64,000 nt of DNA, taken from assembly GCA_020060215.1 (NCBI GenBank), contig JAGVAP010000124.1, positions 22,192 through 86,191 on the forward strand, given 5' to 3'. Origin of the DNA: Deltaproteobacteria bacterium (GTDB lineage: Bacteria > Desulfobacterota > DSM-4660 > Desulfatiglandales > HGW-15). How positions within the stretch are numbered: position 1 is the stretch's first letter; each line of letters opens with the position of its first letter. The notes under the pieces were generated by a model. The model was not told the DNA's origin. It searched no databases and saw nothing but the letters and a program-made list of their open reading frames with translations. The position numbers and the translations under genes were made by a program. Below are positions 8,935-18,080 of the stretch, one piece after another.

Positions 8935-11448
8935 TTATGCGGCCTTGGATCTCAGCTGCTCGATTTTCATGGCAACCGCCTTCACGTACCTGGCCAGTTC
9001 CCCGGCAGACTGAAACCTTCCTTCGGGCTCTTTCGACAGCAGCCGGTCGATGATCTGTTCACAGGACTTGGGCACCCTGGGGTTGATGGACCGAACGGAA
9101 GGGTGGTCGACCTGCGTGATCTGGTAGAAGAGGTTCCCGATGCTGCTTCCCTCAAAGGGCAACTGACCGGTCAGGAGCTCGAAGAAGACCACCCCGAGAG
9201 AGAAGATGTCCGATCGTCCGTCCAGGGGGTACCCATTGATCTGTTCCGGGGACATGTAGTTTGGGGTGCCCAGGACCACCCCGCTCTTGGTCTGGGAGGA
9301 GGAGATGGCCTTGGCGATCCCGAAGTCCGTGACCTTTACGCGGCCCTCCCTCAGGAGCATGATGTTTCCAGGTTTGATATCCCTGTGAATGACCCCCCTG
9401 GAATGGGCGTAGTCGAGGGCCGATGCGGTCTCGACGATGATATAAAGGACCTGCCTGAGGGAGAGCAGCGATCCCTTTTCACAGAATTTTCGAAGGGTCT
9501 CCCCCTCCAGGAACTCCATGGCCATGTAGGTGAGATCGTAATCTTCCCCCACATCATAGATGGAGACGATGGAAGGGTGGGAGAGCTTGCCGGCCATTTC
9601 TGCCTCCCTGAAGAACCGCTGTTTGAAATCCTGGATCTTTTCCGGTTCGATCTCGTCGGAAAAGCGGATGGTCTTGACGGCCACCAGCCGGTTGATCTTG
9701 GGGTCCTGGGCCTTGTAGACGATCCCCATGGCCCCCTTGCCGAGCTCTCCGATGATCTCATACCGCCCCACCGTGGGCCTGACGCCGAGCTCTTCGGAGA
9801 CGAGGATCTGCCCCTCCCCCCCTCCATTGCTCTCCTTGGGGAACGGATTGACGAGCTTCTTCAACTTAGAGGTACGGTCGCCCAGGTCCCTGAACTCCGG
9901 GTCATTGGCCAGGACGTATTCATAGACCGATACGGCCTTGTTCAACATCCTCTTGCGCTCGTAGTCCAGCCCCAGGTTGTAGAGGAGGTCCTTCATGCCG
10001 TCATCGAGCGGGCATTTGCGGAACTTGTCAAAGGCGAGGTCGAGGAGCCCCTGGCTCTGCAGAGACAGACCGAGCATCCTGTTGGTCTCGATGCCCTCTT
10101 TGGAGGAGAGGCCCAATCGCCTGGCCTCGGTGATGAAGCCCTTGACCGAAACGGCGATGCAGACAAGGACGAGGGAAAGACCCATGTAGACGGTCTTGAG
10201 CCACATGTCGAATGCTGCTAGAAAGAAGAGCCCGACCAGGAAGATCAGCAGGAGCATACCCGCGGCGGCCGCCAGCCGATTGGCCAGCCCCATTCGCGGC
10301 AGGACGATCGACCCCGCAAAGGACACCAGGACAAGGAGGACGGTCTCCAGGTAGAGAATCGATTCGGGTCTCTTCACGAATCGATCATTCATCAGGTTTT
10401 CGATCACATTGGCCAGGAGCTCGATCCTGGGCATTGCGGCATCCACGGGGGTGCTGACCAGGGTGGCGCCCTCGGACGCGGAGCCGATCAGAACGATCTT
10501 GCCGTCAAAGACCGCGGGCACCTTCTTGACGCTCAGGATGTCCACAAAGGAATAGTAGGGGAAGGAACGTTTGCCTCCCTTGAATTTCACGAAGATCTCC
10601 CCATTGGCGGCTGGGATCAGACTCCGGCCCAGTTGAATCCCCCGGCCAGGCTTCAGGACCTCTTCGGGCCTCTTCCCCAGATAATCCAGAGCCAGGCGAA
10701 GACCCAGGGAAGGGATGAGGTGGCCGCGATAGTCGATATAGAGGAGATGGACCTCTCCCTGAAGGACGGGGTTCGGGGAGAGATTGATGTGACCCAGCCC
10801 TTTACAGCTTTCGGCCAGGGGTTCAAAGGGTGTCAGCAGCTGGGTGACAGGCTGAAATCCAACCGAACCTTTTCCGATGGTGGAAACGGACCTGTAGAGA
10901 AAGGAGTCTTGGGGGACGACCACTTCGGTGTCGTACTTGCCGAGCGTGCCGAGCACGGGGAGCACGACGTTGCCGCACTCCCTGATCGTCTTTGCCAGGA
11001 TGGCATCGCTGTCAAGCCTCTCCTGGATCTCCTTCAGCGACTCGAGGAGCCATCGATCGCCCGCACTGGGGCCGTCCCTCAGGAGGACCGACTGCTCAAG
11101 TTCGCGAAACTCCTGAAGGCCCTGGTTCCTTTCGGGCTCGCTGAACAGGAGATCAAGGGCGATCAGGCGCGCCCCGTTGTTCTTCAGGATCTGGATCATC
11201 TCGGCAAGGACGGACCTCGGCCAGGGCCATCGCCCGAGCTGCTTCATGCTCTTCTCATCGATATTGACGATGGCGATCCTGTTCTCACCGATCTTTTCAG
11301 GGACCAGGCGCATCTCAACACCGTAGACGATCTTGCCGATGAATTCGAATATGCGAAAGGATCCAAAGGAGAGGGCAATGAAAAGGACGGCGGAAAAAAG
11401 GCCGATGAGGATTTCGACTCTTGCGGATCTGAGGTTTAACCTGGCCAT
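8935..11448 (-). CDS. CHASE2-domain transmembrane Ser/Thr protein kinase with TPR segment
   Basis: An 837-residue receptor kinase. An N-terminal membrane segment is followed by a CHASE2 extracytoplasmic sensor (about 30-350; IAIVNIDEKSMKQLGRWPWP is its hallmark), then hydrophobic segments (about 360-440) and a short TPR-like stretch (about 460-530). A Hanks-type kinase follows, with GELGKGAMG, AVK, HRDIKPGN, DFG and the activation segment GTPNYMSPEQ, so catalysis should be intact. ATG at 11448 is chosen over the TTG at 11496, whose ribosome site is too close. It is transcribed alone from a strong promoter at about 11529-11557. The ligand and targets are unknown; the type IV pilus genes are divergent from it. 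Confidence 0.87.
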   Translation of the reverse strand: MARLNLRSARVEILIGLFSAVLFIALSFGSFRIFEFIGKIVYGVEMRLVPEKIGENRIAIVNIDEKSMKQLGRWPWPRSVLAEMIQILKNNGARLIALDLLFSEPERNQGLQEFRELEQSVLLRDGPSAGDRWLLESLKEIQERLDSDAILAKTIRECGNVVLPVLGTLGKYDTEVVVPQDSFLYRSVSTIGKGSVGFQPVTQLLTPFEPLAESCKGLGHINLSPNPVLQGEVHLLYIDYRGHLIPSLGLRLALDYLGKRPEEVLKPGRGIQLGRSLIPAANGEIFVKFKGGKRSFPYYSFVDILSVKKVPAVFDGKIVLIGSASEGATLVSTPVDAAMPRIELLANVIENLMNDRFVKRPESILYLETVLLVLVSFAGSIVLPRMGLANRLAAAAGMLLLIFLVGLFFLAAFDMWLKTVYMGLSLVLVCIAVSVKGFITEARRLGLSSKEGIETNRMLGLSLQSQGLLDLAFDKFRKCPLDDGMKDLLYNLGLDYERKRMLNKAVSVYEYVLANDPEFRDLGDRTSKLKKLVNPFPKESNGGGEGQILVSEELGVRPTVGRYEIIGELGKGAMGIVYKAQDPKINRLVAVKTIRFSDEIEPEKIQDFKQRFFREAEMAGKLSHPSIVSIYDVGEDYDLTYMAMEFLEGETLRKFCEKGSLLSLRQVLYIIVETASALDYAHSRGVIHRDIKPGNIMLLREGRVKVTDFGIAKAISSSQTKSGVVLGTPNYMSPEQINGYPLDGRSDIFSLGVVFFELLTGQLPFEGSSIGNLFYQITQVDHPSVRSINPRVPKSCEQIIDRLLSKEPEGRFQSAGELARYVKAVAMKIEQLRSKAA

Positions 11449-11505
11449 TTGCACCCGTGAAAACAGGAGACGGAGCCGGACTTGCCGGACCGCCAAAATC
11501 CTTGA

Positions 11506-11530
11506 GATACGGTGTTTTTTTGACCGTATC
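11506..11530. promoter_or_regulatory. Inverted repeat overlapping the kinase promoter (operator candidate)
   Basis: gatacgg (11506-11512) and ccgtatc (11524-11530) are perfect inverted copies spaced by 11 bases. They cover the -10 edge and start site of the minus-strand promoter of the CHASE2 kinase gene, a position suited to a repressor. Confidence 0.45.
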
Positions 11531-11557
11531 TATAGTGGAACCCTTCTCCGATGTCAA
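11529..11557 (-). promoter_or_regulatory. Sigma-70 promoter of the CHASE2 kinase gene
   Basis: On the reverse strand TTGACA (11557-11552), a 17-base spacer and TATAGA (11534-11529) give a near-consensus promoter reading toward the kinase gene, about 80 bases before its ATG. Confidence 0.72.
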
Positions 11558-11595
11558 AAAAAATCCATGGCGCCAGAGGGGTCCCTCAAAAGAAC

Positions 11596-11624
11596 TTGAA
11601 TTTGAAAATCGACCACATTAGATT
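11596..11624 (+). promoter_or_regulatory. Probable promoter of the pilB-like gene
   Basis: TTGAAT (11596-11601), 17 bases and TAGATT (11619-11624) lie 60 bases before the ATG. The same -10 hexamer is used in front of the B-box/pilin pair at 13663, which supports both. Confidence 0.42.
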
Positions 11625-11682
11625 AGGCGCCTGAGCCTGGGGGAGAAATCCTTCCTTTCAGGCGGGTCAGAGGTCCAAAACC

Positions 11683-13608
11683 ATGACACAACGGCCCATT
11701 GTCCAGGATCCCCGGTTGCAGCCGAAGAGGGACTTTCCTTCCAGACGGAAGCTGGGGGAGCTGCTGGTCGAGACCGGGCTGCTGCAGCCGGAGAAGCTTG
11801 TCGATGCCTTAAATGCGCAGAAGAACAGCGGAAAAAGGCTGGGTCAGGTCCTCGTGGGGATGAATCTCATCTCAGAAGAGGAGATGGCCTTTGCCCTCGC
11901 GATGCAGCTCAAGATCCCGTACGTCGATCTCACCTACCACGAAGTTATCCCGCATGTGCTTGAGACCATTCCCGAAGAGGTGGCGCGAAAGTTCGTCTGC
12001 GTTCCCATTGCCCTGAACAGCAGCATCCTCGATGTGGCCATGGCCGACCCGCTGGATCTCAACATGATGAAGGATCTCCAGTTCATCACGGGATACAGTA
12101 TCCAGCCTGCGATCTCCACCTCCACCCAGATCCTGGACCTTCTCCAGAAGCACTATCACCCGGAGAGGACCATCGGCCAGGTCGCGGATGAGCTGGGGGG
12201 CGATGAGATCATGGAGTTCCTCCCGGAGAGGGAGGTCAAGGAAGAGGAGGAACGGGAGCCGGAGCTGAAGGACTCGCCTTTCGTGAAGATGGTGGATCTG
12301 ATCATCAAGAACGCCATCAAGAAGGGGGCGAGCGACGTACACATCGAGGCGCAGGAGAACCAGGTAAGGGTCAGGAACAGGGTGGACGGGGTGCTCCAGG
12401 ACTCGATCAGACTCCCGAAGTGGACTCAGCCCATCATCATCTCCAGGATCAAGGTGCTGGGCGGAATGGATATCGCGGAAAAGAGGCTCCCCCAGGACGG
12501 CCGGATCAAGGTCCGGTCCAAGAATACGTCCGTGGACCTCAGGGTCTCCACCCTGCCGACCTATTATGGGGAAAAGGCGGTCATCCGGATACTGAACAAG
12601 GAGCAGTCCTTCCTCAGCCTGGAGCAGCTGGGGTTCTCCCCGCGAAGCCTGGAGACCATCCGAAACATGGCCTCTCAGGCCCAGGGGATGATGCTGATCA
12701 CGGGGCCTACGGGGAGCGGCAAGACCTCCACCCTTTACGCCTGCATGCAGGAGATCAAGTCCGACGAGATGAACATCGTCACGGTGGAGGATCCGGTCGA
12801 ATACGAATTGGGCGGCATCAACCAGGTCCAGATCAACGAGAAGGTGGGCCTGACCTTTCCGTTTGTCCTGCGTTCCATCCTGAGGCAGGACCCCAATGTG
12901 ATCATGGTCGGCGAGATCCGGGACGTGGATACGGCGGAGATCGCCCTGCAGGCATCCCTGACAGGACACCTCGTCCTCTCAACCCTTCACACGAACGACG
13001 CCCCTTCCGCAGTGGCCCGGCTCATCGATATAGGCATCCCCGTGTATATGATCGCCTCTTCCATCATAGGGATCGTGGCGCAGAGACTGGTGAGGGTGAT
13101 CTGCCCGGACTGCAAGGAGGAGTACGTCCCGAGCCCCGACCTCCTGGGCCGGATGGGACTCGACAAGAAGACCCTCCCGTTCAAGTTCTACAGGGGGGCA
13201 GGCTGCACCAAGTGCGGCAATGTGGGTTTCCGGGGTCGCACGGTCATCGAAGAGGTCCTGGTGGTGAGCAGGAAGATCAGGGAGCTCATCCAGAACGGGG
13301 CATCGGTGGATCAGATCCGGGAAGCGGCCATGGCCACCGGGATGACCACCCTGGGGAACAGCGGTCTCAAGAAGATCGAGAGGGGCGTTACCACCATCGA
13401 CGAGGTCCTGAAGGCCGTTCAGCAGAAGGAGGAGCTGACGACCATATGCCCCCACTGCAGAAAAGGGGTCAGCCTGGACTTCAAGGATTGTCCCTACTGC
13501 AAGAAACCCCTGGTCCCCACCTGTAACTCCTGCGGCCGCATCGTACAGCCCGAATGGGTGGTCTGCCCCTATTGCCGCAATGACCTGAAACCGCAGGAGC
13601 CCGCCTGA
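11683..13608 (+). CDS. pilB: Type IV pilus assembly ATPase PilB-like, with C-terminal zinc-ribbon extension
   Basis: This is the hexameric ATPase that powers pilus polymerisation at the inner membrane. An N-terminal MshEN/GSPII_E domain (about 20-160) is followed by the ATPase with Walker A GPTGSGKT (341-348), an Asp box, Walker B (VGEIRD), a His box (STLHTND) and a CPDC..CTKC zinc module. The core ends near residue 580. An extra double zinc ribbon follows (CPHC..CPYC..CNSC..CPYC, about 585-635), which is unusual for PilB/GspE. It heads a run with a B-box protein and a pilin. Its start has no strong ribosome site. Confidence 0.9.
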   Translation: MTQRPIVQDPRLQPKRDFPSRRKLGELLVETGLLQPEKLVDALNAQKNSGKRLGQVLVGMNLISEEEMAFALAMQLKIPYVDLTYHEVIPHVLETIPEEVARKFVCVPIALNSSILDVAMADPLDLNMMKDLQFITGYSIQPAISTSTQILDLLQKHYHPERTIGQVADELGGDEIMEFLPEREVKEEEEREPELKDSPFVKMVDLIIKNAIKKGASDVHIEAQENQVRVRNRVDGVLQDSIRLPKWTQPIIISRIKVLGGMDIAEKRLPQDGRIKVRSKNTSVDLRVSTLPTYYGEKAVIRILNKEQSFLSLEQLGFSPRSLETIRNMASQAQGMMLITGPTGSGKTSTLYACMQEIKSDEMNIVTVEDPVEYELGGINQVQINEKVGLTFPFVLRSILRQDPNVIMVGEIRDVDTAEIALQASLTGHLVLSTLHTNDAPSAVARLIDIGIPVYMIASSIIGIVAQRLVRVICPDCKEEYVPSPDLLGRMGLDKKTLPFKFYRGAGCTKCGNVGFRGRTVIEEVLVVSRKIRELIQNGASVDQIREAAMATGMTTLGNSGLKKIERGVTTIDEVLKAVQQKEELTTICPHCRKGVSLDFKDCPYCKKPLVPTCNSCGRIVQPEWVVCPYCRNDLKPQEPA

Positions 13609-13639
13609 GCACCCTGTCTCTCGTCCCGCCCCTTTACCC

Positions 13640-13668
13640 TTGACTAAGCCGCTGCATTTAAATAGATT
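13640..13668 (+). promoter_or_regulatory. Promoter of the B-box/pilin pair
   Basis: TTGACT (13640-13645), 17 bases and TAGATT (13663-13668) stand 42 bases before the ATG at 13711. Confidence 0.55.
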
Positions 13669-13710
13669 GCCCCGAAACATCGTCATCCGATTTTCAAAAA
13701 AGGTAACAGG

Positions 13711-14304
13711 ATGCAGTGTAAAAACCATCCGAACCGGCAGGCTGAACATTTTTGTGCAAGTTGCGGGACGCCTCTGTGCGCAGATTGTGCAGAGGAGTCG
13801 AAAGCGGGGGAATACCATTGCTTCCAGTGCGCCATGCTCACCTCTGTTTCGGCGGTAGGCACCAAGATCCAGGACCGGAGAGAAAGGGCGGTTGAGGAAA
13901 AACACAGGGAAAAGAAAAAGTGGGGGCCTTTCAGGTACTTCATCCTCTCCTCCTCTGTTCTGATCCTGGTCCTCTGGGGGGTGATCCTGTTCGGCGGGGA
14001 AAAGGCCCCTGCCGCCGCGACCGATCCGGCGACCAACCCGCGCGCCTTTCTGTTCCTGGTAGACAGCTCGATCAAGAGGTATGCCCATTACGAGAAGAAG
14101 GGATACCCCGAGACGCTGTCGGATCTTGTACCCAAATACCTGCGGATGGGAACACAGAGCGTGGACCGGTTGCAGCTCTTCTCCTATCGTAAAGATCCGA
14201 AAGAAGGGTACCGTCTCTCGCTGGCAAAGAAGACACCCGGTGAAGCGGATGTTGTACTTTCGCCGAAAGGAGTTCGTTACGAGTCGGCAGGCGGGGGCGT
14301 ATAG
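13711..14304 (+). CDS. B-box zinc-finger membrane protein linked to pilin gene
   Basis: A 197-residue protein of unknown function. The N-terminus is a B-box-like zinc finger (C3, H6, C15, C18, C23, C26, H36, C37, C40). A charged linker and one transmembrane helix (about 75-97) follow. The C-terminal domain outside the membrane contains the segment YPETLSDLVPKYL, which resembles the C-terminal part of pseudopilin-like proteins. Its stop codon directly abuts the ATG of the pilin gene (TAG ATG), so the two are co-translated. A role in pilus assembly or sensing is inferred from context only. Confidence 0.72.
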   Translation: MQCKNHPNRQAEHFCASCGTPLCADCAEESKAGEYHCFQCAMLTSVSAVGTKIQDRRERAVEEKHREKKKWGPFRYFILSSSVLILVLWGVILFGGEKAPAAATDPATNPRAFLFLVDSSIKRYAHYEKKGYPETLSDLVPKYLRMGTQSVDRLQLFSYRKDPKEGYRLSLAKKTPGEADVVLSPKGVRYESAGGGV

Positions 14305-14760
14305 ATGCTGAGGCAAAAGGGCTTTACCTTCATCGAACTGATTATCGTGGTCACCATCCTCGGGGTGCTGGCGACCACGGCCGTCCCGCTGTACCGTACC
14401 TTTCAGCAGAGGACTTACGGCCGCGAGGCGGTGGTCCTTTCGAAGCAGATCCTCGAAGCGCAGGTGATGTACTACCTCGAGCACAACCACTTCTGGCCGG
14501 AGGACGGAGAGGCGATCGACATCTACCACAACTCGTCGCCGACGGACCCGCAGATCATCAAGGTGCGAGATGCACTCAACATCCCGATTCCGGTAGGCCA
14601 CTATCTGAATTTTCAGTTTCGAACGGATCCCGCCGAGAGTGCGACGGTTACCGTATCGTCTTATGGGAATTTCGCCCTCTTCAGCGGGGGCTCCAATCCC
14701 TACGAGTTCCAGGCCCAAGTGGACAAGACCGGGAAGTTCACCTATATCATCCCGGATTGA
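14305..14760 (+). CDS. Type IV pilin / pseudopilin
   Basis: A 151-residue prepilin. A short basic leader MLRQKG is cut by prepilin peptidase before F7 (KG/FTFIELIIVV), and the mature protein has the required glutamate at +5 and the hydrophobic assembly helix. The globular part has no cysteine pair. It begins immediately after the B-box gene. Whether it is the major subunit or a minor pseudopilin cannot be decided here; no pilC, pilD or secretin gene is in the window. Confidence 0.9.
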   Translation: MLRQKGFTFIELIIVVTILGVLATTAVPLYRTFQQRTYGREAVVLSKQILEAQVMYYLEHNHFWPEDGEAIDIYHNSSPTDPQIIKVRDALNIPIPVGHYLNFQFRTDPAESATVTVSSYGNFALFSGGSNPYEFQAQVDKTGKFTYIIPD

Positions 14761-14822
14761 GATGACTTGCTGCCCTTACTGAATGCGCTCTCCCGAGCAC
14801 GTCTTCGTTCTTGCGGGCTGAA

Positions 14823-16337
14823 ATGAATCTTGATTCTCAGTTTCAAAATCTCCTTACCAGCGGCGTAGGACTTTCCGACCCCGAGACCCTCCGCAGGTTC
14901 AAGGTGGCCAATTCCTTTCAGCTCGCCTTTATCATGTCGGCACCGTTCCTGGGGCTGCTCTATTTTTATATCGGAGCGCTTCCCCTTTTCTATGTATCCA
15001 TCGGAGCGGGTCTTCTCATGATCGCCTCGGTGATCCTCCTGAGGGCCACCAAGAACCTCGCCCTCGGCAGTCATTTCGGAATCCTCATCGCCTGGGTCTC
15101 TCTCCTGTTCATCTCCTGGTACACAGGGGCGGTCTCCTTCGAGGGGGTGCTCGGCCCCACCTTTATCCTGCACGCCGGTTTGATCCTGCTGGCCATATTC
15201 CTCCTGGGCTACTCAGGAGGCACGGTATGGACCACCATCGTATTCCTGGAGACGGGGCTGATCATCTACCTCCACCGCTCAGGATTCCAGTTCCCGAATC
15301 TCATCCCTCCCGAGATCTCCACGGTCTACTCCCTCGGCACCTACCTGGTGGGCCTGCTCTGCATCCTCCTGTTTGCCTTCCTTTTCGAGAAGGAAAAGGG
15401 AGAGGCCCTGCTCCGCGAACGGGAGAAGTCCGAGGCATTGCGGGAATCCCGGAGATACATCGAGGACATCCTGAGGAATTCGCCGGTACCCACGTTCATC
15501 CTCGACAGGAATCACAGGGTGGTCCATTGGAATGAGGCCTGCGCCGAGCTCACGGGCGTGCAGGCGGAAGAGGTCCTTGGAAAAAGGGTCTGCGAGGGGC
15601 TGTTCGTGGACGATCGGGGGAGCGTCGCGGATCTCATCCTGACCGATCCGCGAATCCTCGAGGAGGAGTACAAGGGGGCGATCGTCTCCGCAAACGAAGG
15701 CGGATGGTTTGAGCTGCAGCTCTCTCTGCCCAAGGTCAAGGAGGGGATGCACGCGGTGGTTACGGCCTCGCCCATCGTGGATGCGGCGGGTATCGTCAGG
15801 GGGGCCGTCCAGACCATTCAGGTGGGACCGGATCCGGCCGGAGGGGAAGAACCGGCCGGGGTGGGCGGCATGTGCCGGATCGACGAGCCTTGCGGGGTCC
15901 CTGCATTCAGGGTGGACGCCCAGGCCAAGATCACCTACTGGAATGAGGCCTGCGAGCGGGTCTACCGATATCCCTCTTCGGATATGGTCGGGAAGAATAT
16001 CTTCACGTTGGTCTCCAAGAACTACAGACCTCTGTTCAAGGAGACGATTGAGGGGGCGCTCCAGGGCAAACCGGTCACCGGCAGGGCCTTCAAGTACGTT
16101 GCCCAGGAAGGGAAACCCGTGTATGTCATTGCGGAGGCCTATCCGTCAAAGGGATCCGGCGACGAGCGGGAATGCCTGATCATCAATACGGACATCACGG
16201 AGCTCCGGTTGAGGATGAAGAAGCTGGAGATCTATGCGGCGGAGACGAAGGAGAAGCTGAAGAGCATCACGGAAGAATACGACCTTCTGAAGCGGAATAT
16301 CGCCTCCTTCATCAGGAAGAAAGACGATTCGAACTAG
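14823..16337 (+). CDS. Membrane-bound tandem-PAS sensor protein without output domain
   Basis: About six transmembrane helices (residues 30-195) form an N-terminal membrane sensor, followed by a short coiled coil and two PAS domains (about 215-330 with the VHWNEACAELTGV core, and 340-445 with ITYWNEACERVY). The C-terminus is a coiled coil with no kinase, cyclase or methyl-accepting domain. It may signal by protein contact, perhaps to the convergent FHA-GAF-cyclase, with whose stop codon it overlaps. The start at 14823 is uncertain; a TTG at 14811 is also in frame. Confidence 0.78.
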   Translation: MNLDSQFQNLLTSGVGLSDPETLRRFKVANSFQLAFIMSAPFLGLLYFYIGALPLFYVSIGAGLLMIASVILLRATKNLALGSHFGILIAWVSLLFISWYTGAVSFEGVLGPTFILHAGLILLAIFLLGYSGGTVWTTIVFLETGLIIYLHRSGFQFPNLIPPEISTVYSLGTYLVGLLCILLFAFLFEKEKGEALLREREKSEALRESRRYIEDILRNSPVPTFILDRNHRVVHWNEACAELTGVQAEEVLGKRVCEGLFVDDRGSVADLILTDPRILEEEYKGAIVSANEGGWFELQLSLPKVKEGMHAVVTASPIVDAAGIVRGAVQTIQVGPDPAGGEEPAGVGGMCRIDEPCGVPAFRVDAQAKITYWNEACERVYRYPSSDMVGKNIFTLVSKNYRPLFKETIEGALQGKPVTGRAFKYVAQEGKPVYVIAEAYPSKGSGDERECLIINTDITELRLRMKKLEIYAAETKEKLKSITEEYDLLKRNIASFIRKKDDSN

Positions 16338-18037
16338 CCCTGCAGCACCTCGTAGACCATGATCTCCGAGGTCCTCCCCTTCACCTTCCTTGGGCCCACC
16401 TCGTTGATGTTGAACTCGCCCCTGACCAGGCGGAAGGTCGTCTCCCCGATGAGGATCTGGTTCGGCTGGGCCATGGATTCGAGCCTGGAAGCGACATTCA
16501 CCGCATCCCCGATCACCGTGTAATCCATTCTCCTGGGCGACCCGATATTCCCCGCAACCACCCGTCCCGTATTGATGCCGATGCGGATCGTGAACCTCTT
16601 CTCGGGCTCCAGTTGCTCCATCATCTGCATGACCTCGGACTTCATCTCCAAGGCGGTCAGGACCGCCCTTCGGGGATCGTCCTTCTTTTCCATGGGCGCC
16701 CCGAACACGGCCATGAGTCCGTCTCCGATGTACTTGTCCAGGGTCCCGTCGAACTTGAAGATGATGTCCGTCATCCTCGAGAAATACTGGTTCAGGATCA
16801 TTGTGACCTCCCGCGGCGGCATCTGCTCGGAGAGGCGGGTGAAGCCGTTGATATCGGCAAAAAGGACGGTGGCCGTGAGATCCTTGGCCTCCATGAGGTT
16901 GTCCTTGGTGTCGGGGCCGCCTTTCAGGATCATCTCAATGACCTGGGGGGAGTGGAACCTCTCCAGGCGACTCCTCATCCGCTCCTCCTCCCGGATCTGC
17001 TGATTGAGGTTCGCCTGCTCGATCACCATGGCCATCTGGTTTGCGATGGTCTTGAGGATCTCGAGGTCGTCTTCATTGAACTGATTATCGGCGCGCAGAC
17101 TGTCCAGCTGGATCACGCCGATGATCTTGTCCTTCTTCCGGAGGGGGACGCACATGGCGGGCTTGACCTGCTGCATGTAGAGGCTGCTGGAATGGTCCAG
17201 ACGGGAGTCGGCCGTCGCGTTGGAGGTCAGGAGGGCCACCTTGTCCTCGATGACCCTGCGGATAATGGTCCTGCTCGCCTTGAGGTCAAGGGGTCTGGTC
17301 CCTTCTTCCCGGGCTTTGACCACCACCGGGATGTACTCGTCGTCCTTCTCCTCCCCCATCAGGATCAGATACCCGTAATCGGCGTCGATCACCAGGAGAA
17401 TGAGGTCCATCATCTTGTTCAGCAGGTCGTTGAAATCCGTGATCGTGTGGAGGTGGCGGCTGATCTCGTAGAGGACGAAAAGGACCTTGTTGCTCCTTTC
17501 CAGGTTGGAGATCTCCTCGCGCATCTTGGAATGGTGGATCTCCCGCTTTCCGGAGAGAAGGGCGCGGTTGCCTGCCGATTTCTGTGACGGGAGCGCGATC
17601 AGGAGGGTATGGGGCTCAGCCTTTGCCGGTTCCTCAGGGCTGCTTCCCACGATCTGCTGACGGCCCTTCTCAAAATCGGTATCGGTCGTGATGACGAGGG
17701 AGCTGAAGGCAGGGTGGGAATTCTCTTCCCGGGTGAGGAAGATCATCTTCGCAAGGCCGATTTTCAGCTCGTCCTGATGTTTGAGGACGGCGTTCTGGAC
17801 CGACTTGCCGTTGACCTTGGTCCCGTTGAAACTGCCCAGGTCGATCAGCGCAAATCCATCCTCGGTACTGATGATCCTGGCGTGGTAACGGGAGACGGTC
17901 TGGTCTGCGAGGACGATGTCGTTTTCCTTGCTGCGCCCGATCGTGATCTCGTCCTTGAGAAAAGGGAAGTTGAACACCCGCCCGCCATTCCCGATGACGA
18001 GCACCGAAGGTACAGGAGAACCTGGTTTCTGGTTCAT
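16334..18037 (-). CDS. FHA-GAF-adenylate/guanylate cyclase
   Basis: A 567-residue soluble class III nucleotidyl cyclase. An FHA phosphothreonine-binding domain (about 15-95; ITIGRSKENDIVL, VSRYHA, NGTKVNG) is followed by a GAF domain (165-335) and a cyclase domain (375-560). Metal-binding motifs are LFADINGF and YIGDGLMAVFG, and the transition-state residues NVASRLES are present, so it is probably active. The FHA domain suggests recruitment by a Ser/Thr kinase; the CHASE2 kinase 5 kb away is an obvious candidate partner, by inference. Start at 18037; upstream sequence in frame is not protein-like. Confidence 0.88.
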   Translation of the reverse strand: MNQKPGSPVPSVLVIGNGGRVFNFPFLKDEITIGRSKENDIVLADQTVSRYHARIISTEDGFALIDLGSFNGTKVNGKSVQNAVLKHQDELKIGLAKMIFLTREENSHPAFSSLVITTDTDFEKGRQQIVGSSPEEPAKAEPHTLLIALPSQKSAGNRALLSGKREIHHSKMREEISNLERSNKVLFVLYEISRHLHTITDFNDLLNKMMDLILLVIDADYGYLILMGEEKDDEYIPVVVKAREEGTRPLDLKASRTIIRRVIEDKVALLTSNATADSRLDHSSSLYMQQVKPAMCVPLRKKDKIIGVIQLDSLRADNQFNEDDLEILKTIANQMAMVIEQANLNQQIREEERMRSRLERFHSPQVIEMILKGGPDTKDNLMEAKDLTATVLFADINGFTRLSEQMPPREVTMILNQYFSRMTDIIFKFDGTLDKYIGDGLMAVFGAPMEKKDDPRRAVLTALEMKSEVMQMMEQLEPEKRFTIRIGINTGRVVAGNIGSPRRMDYTVIGDAVNVASRLESMAQPNQILIGETTFRLVRGEFNINEVGPRKVKGRTSEIMVYEVLQG

Positions 18038-18080
18038 GCAAGCCCGGCAGAAAATGAGGTTAGATGGAAAAAATCGGAGA

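Noticed and set aside
16172..17587. 471-codon plus-strand frame opposite the FHA-GAF-cyclase
   Set aside because: It is His/Asp/Leu-rich in the way antisense frames of high-GC genes are, and the opposite strand has three clear domains.
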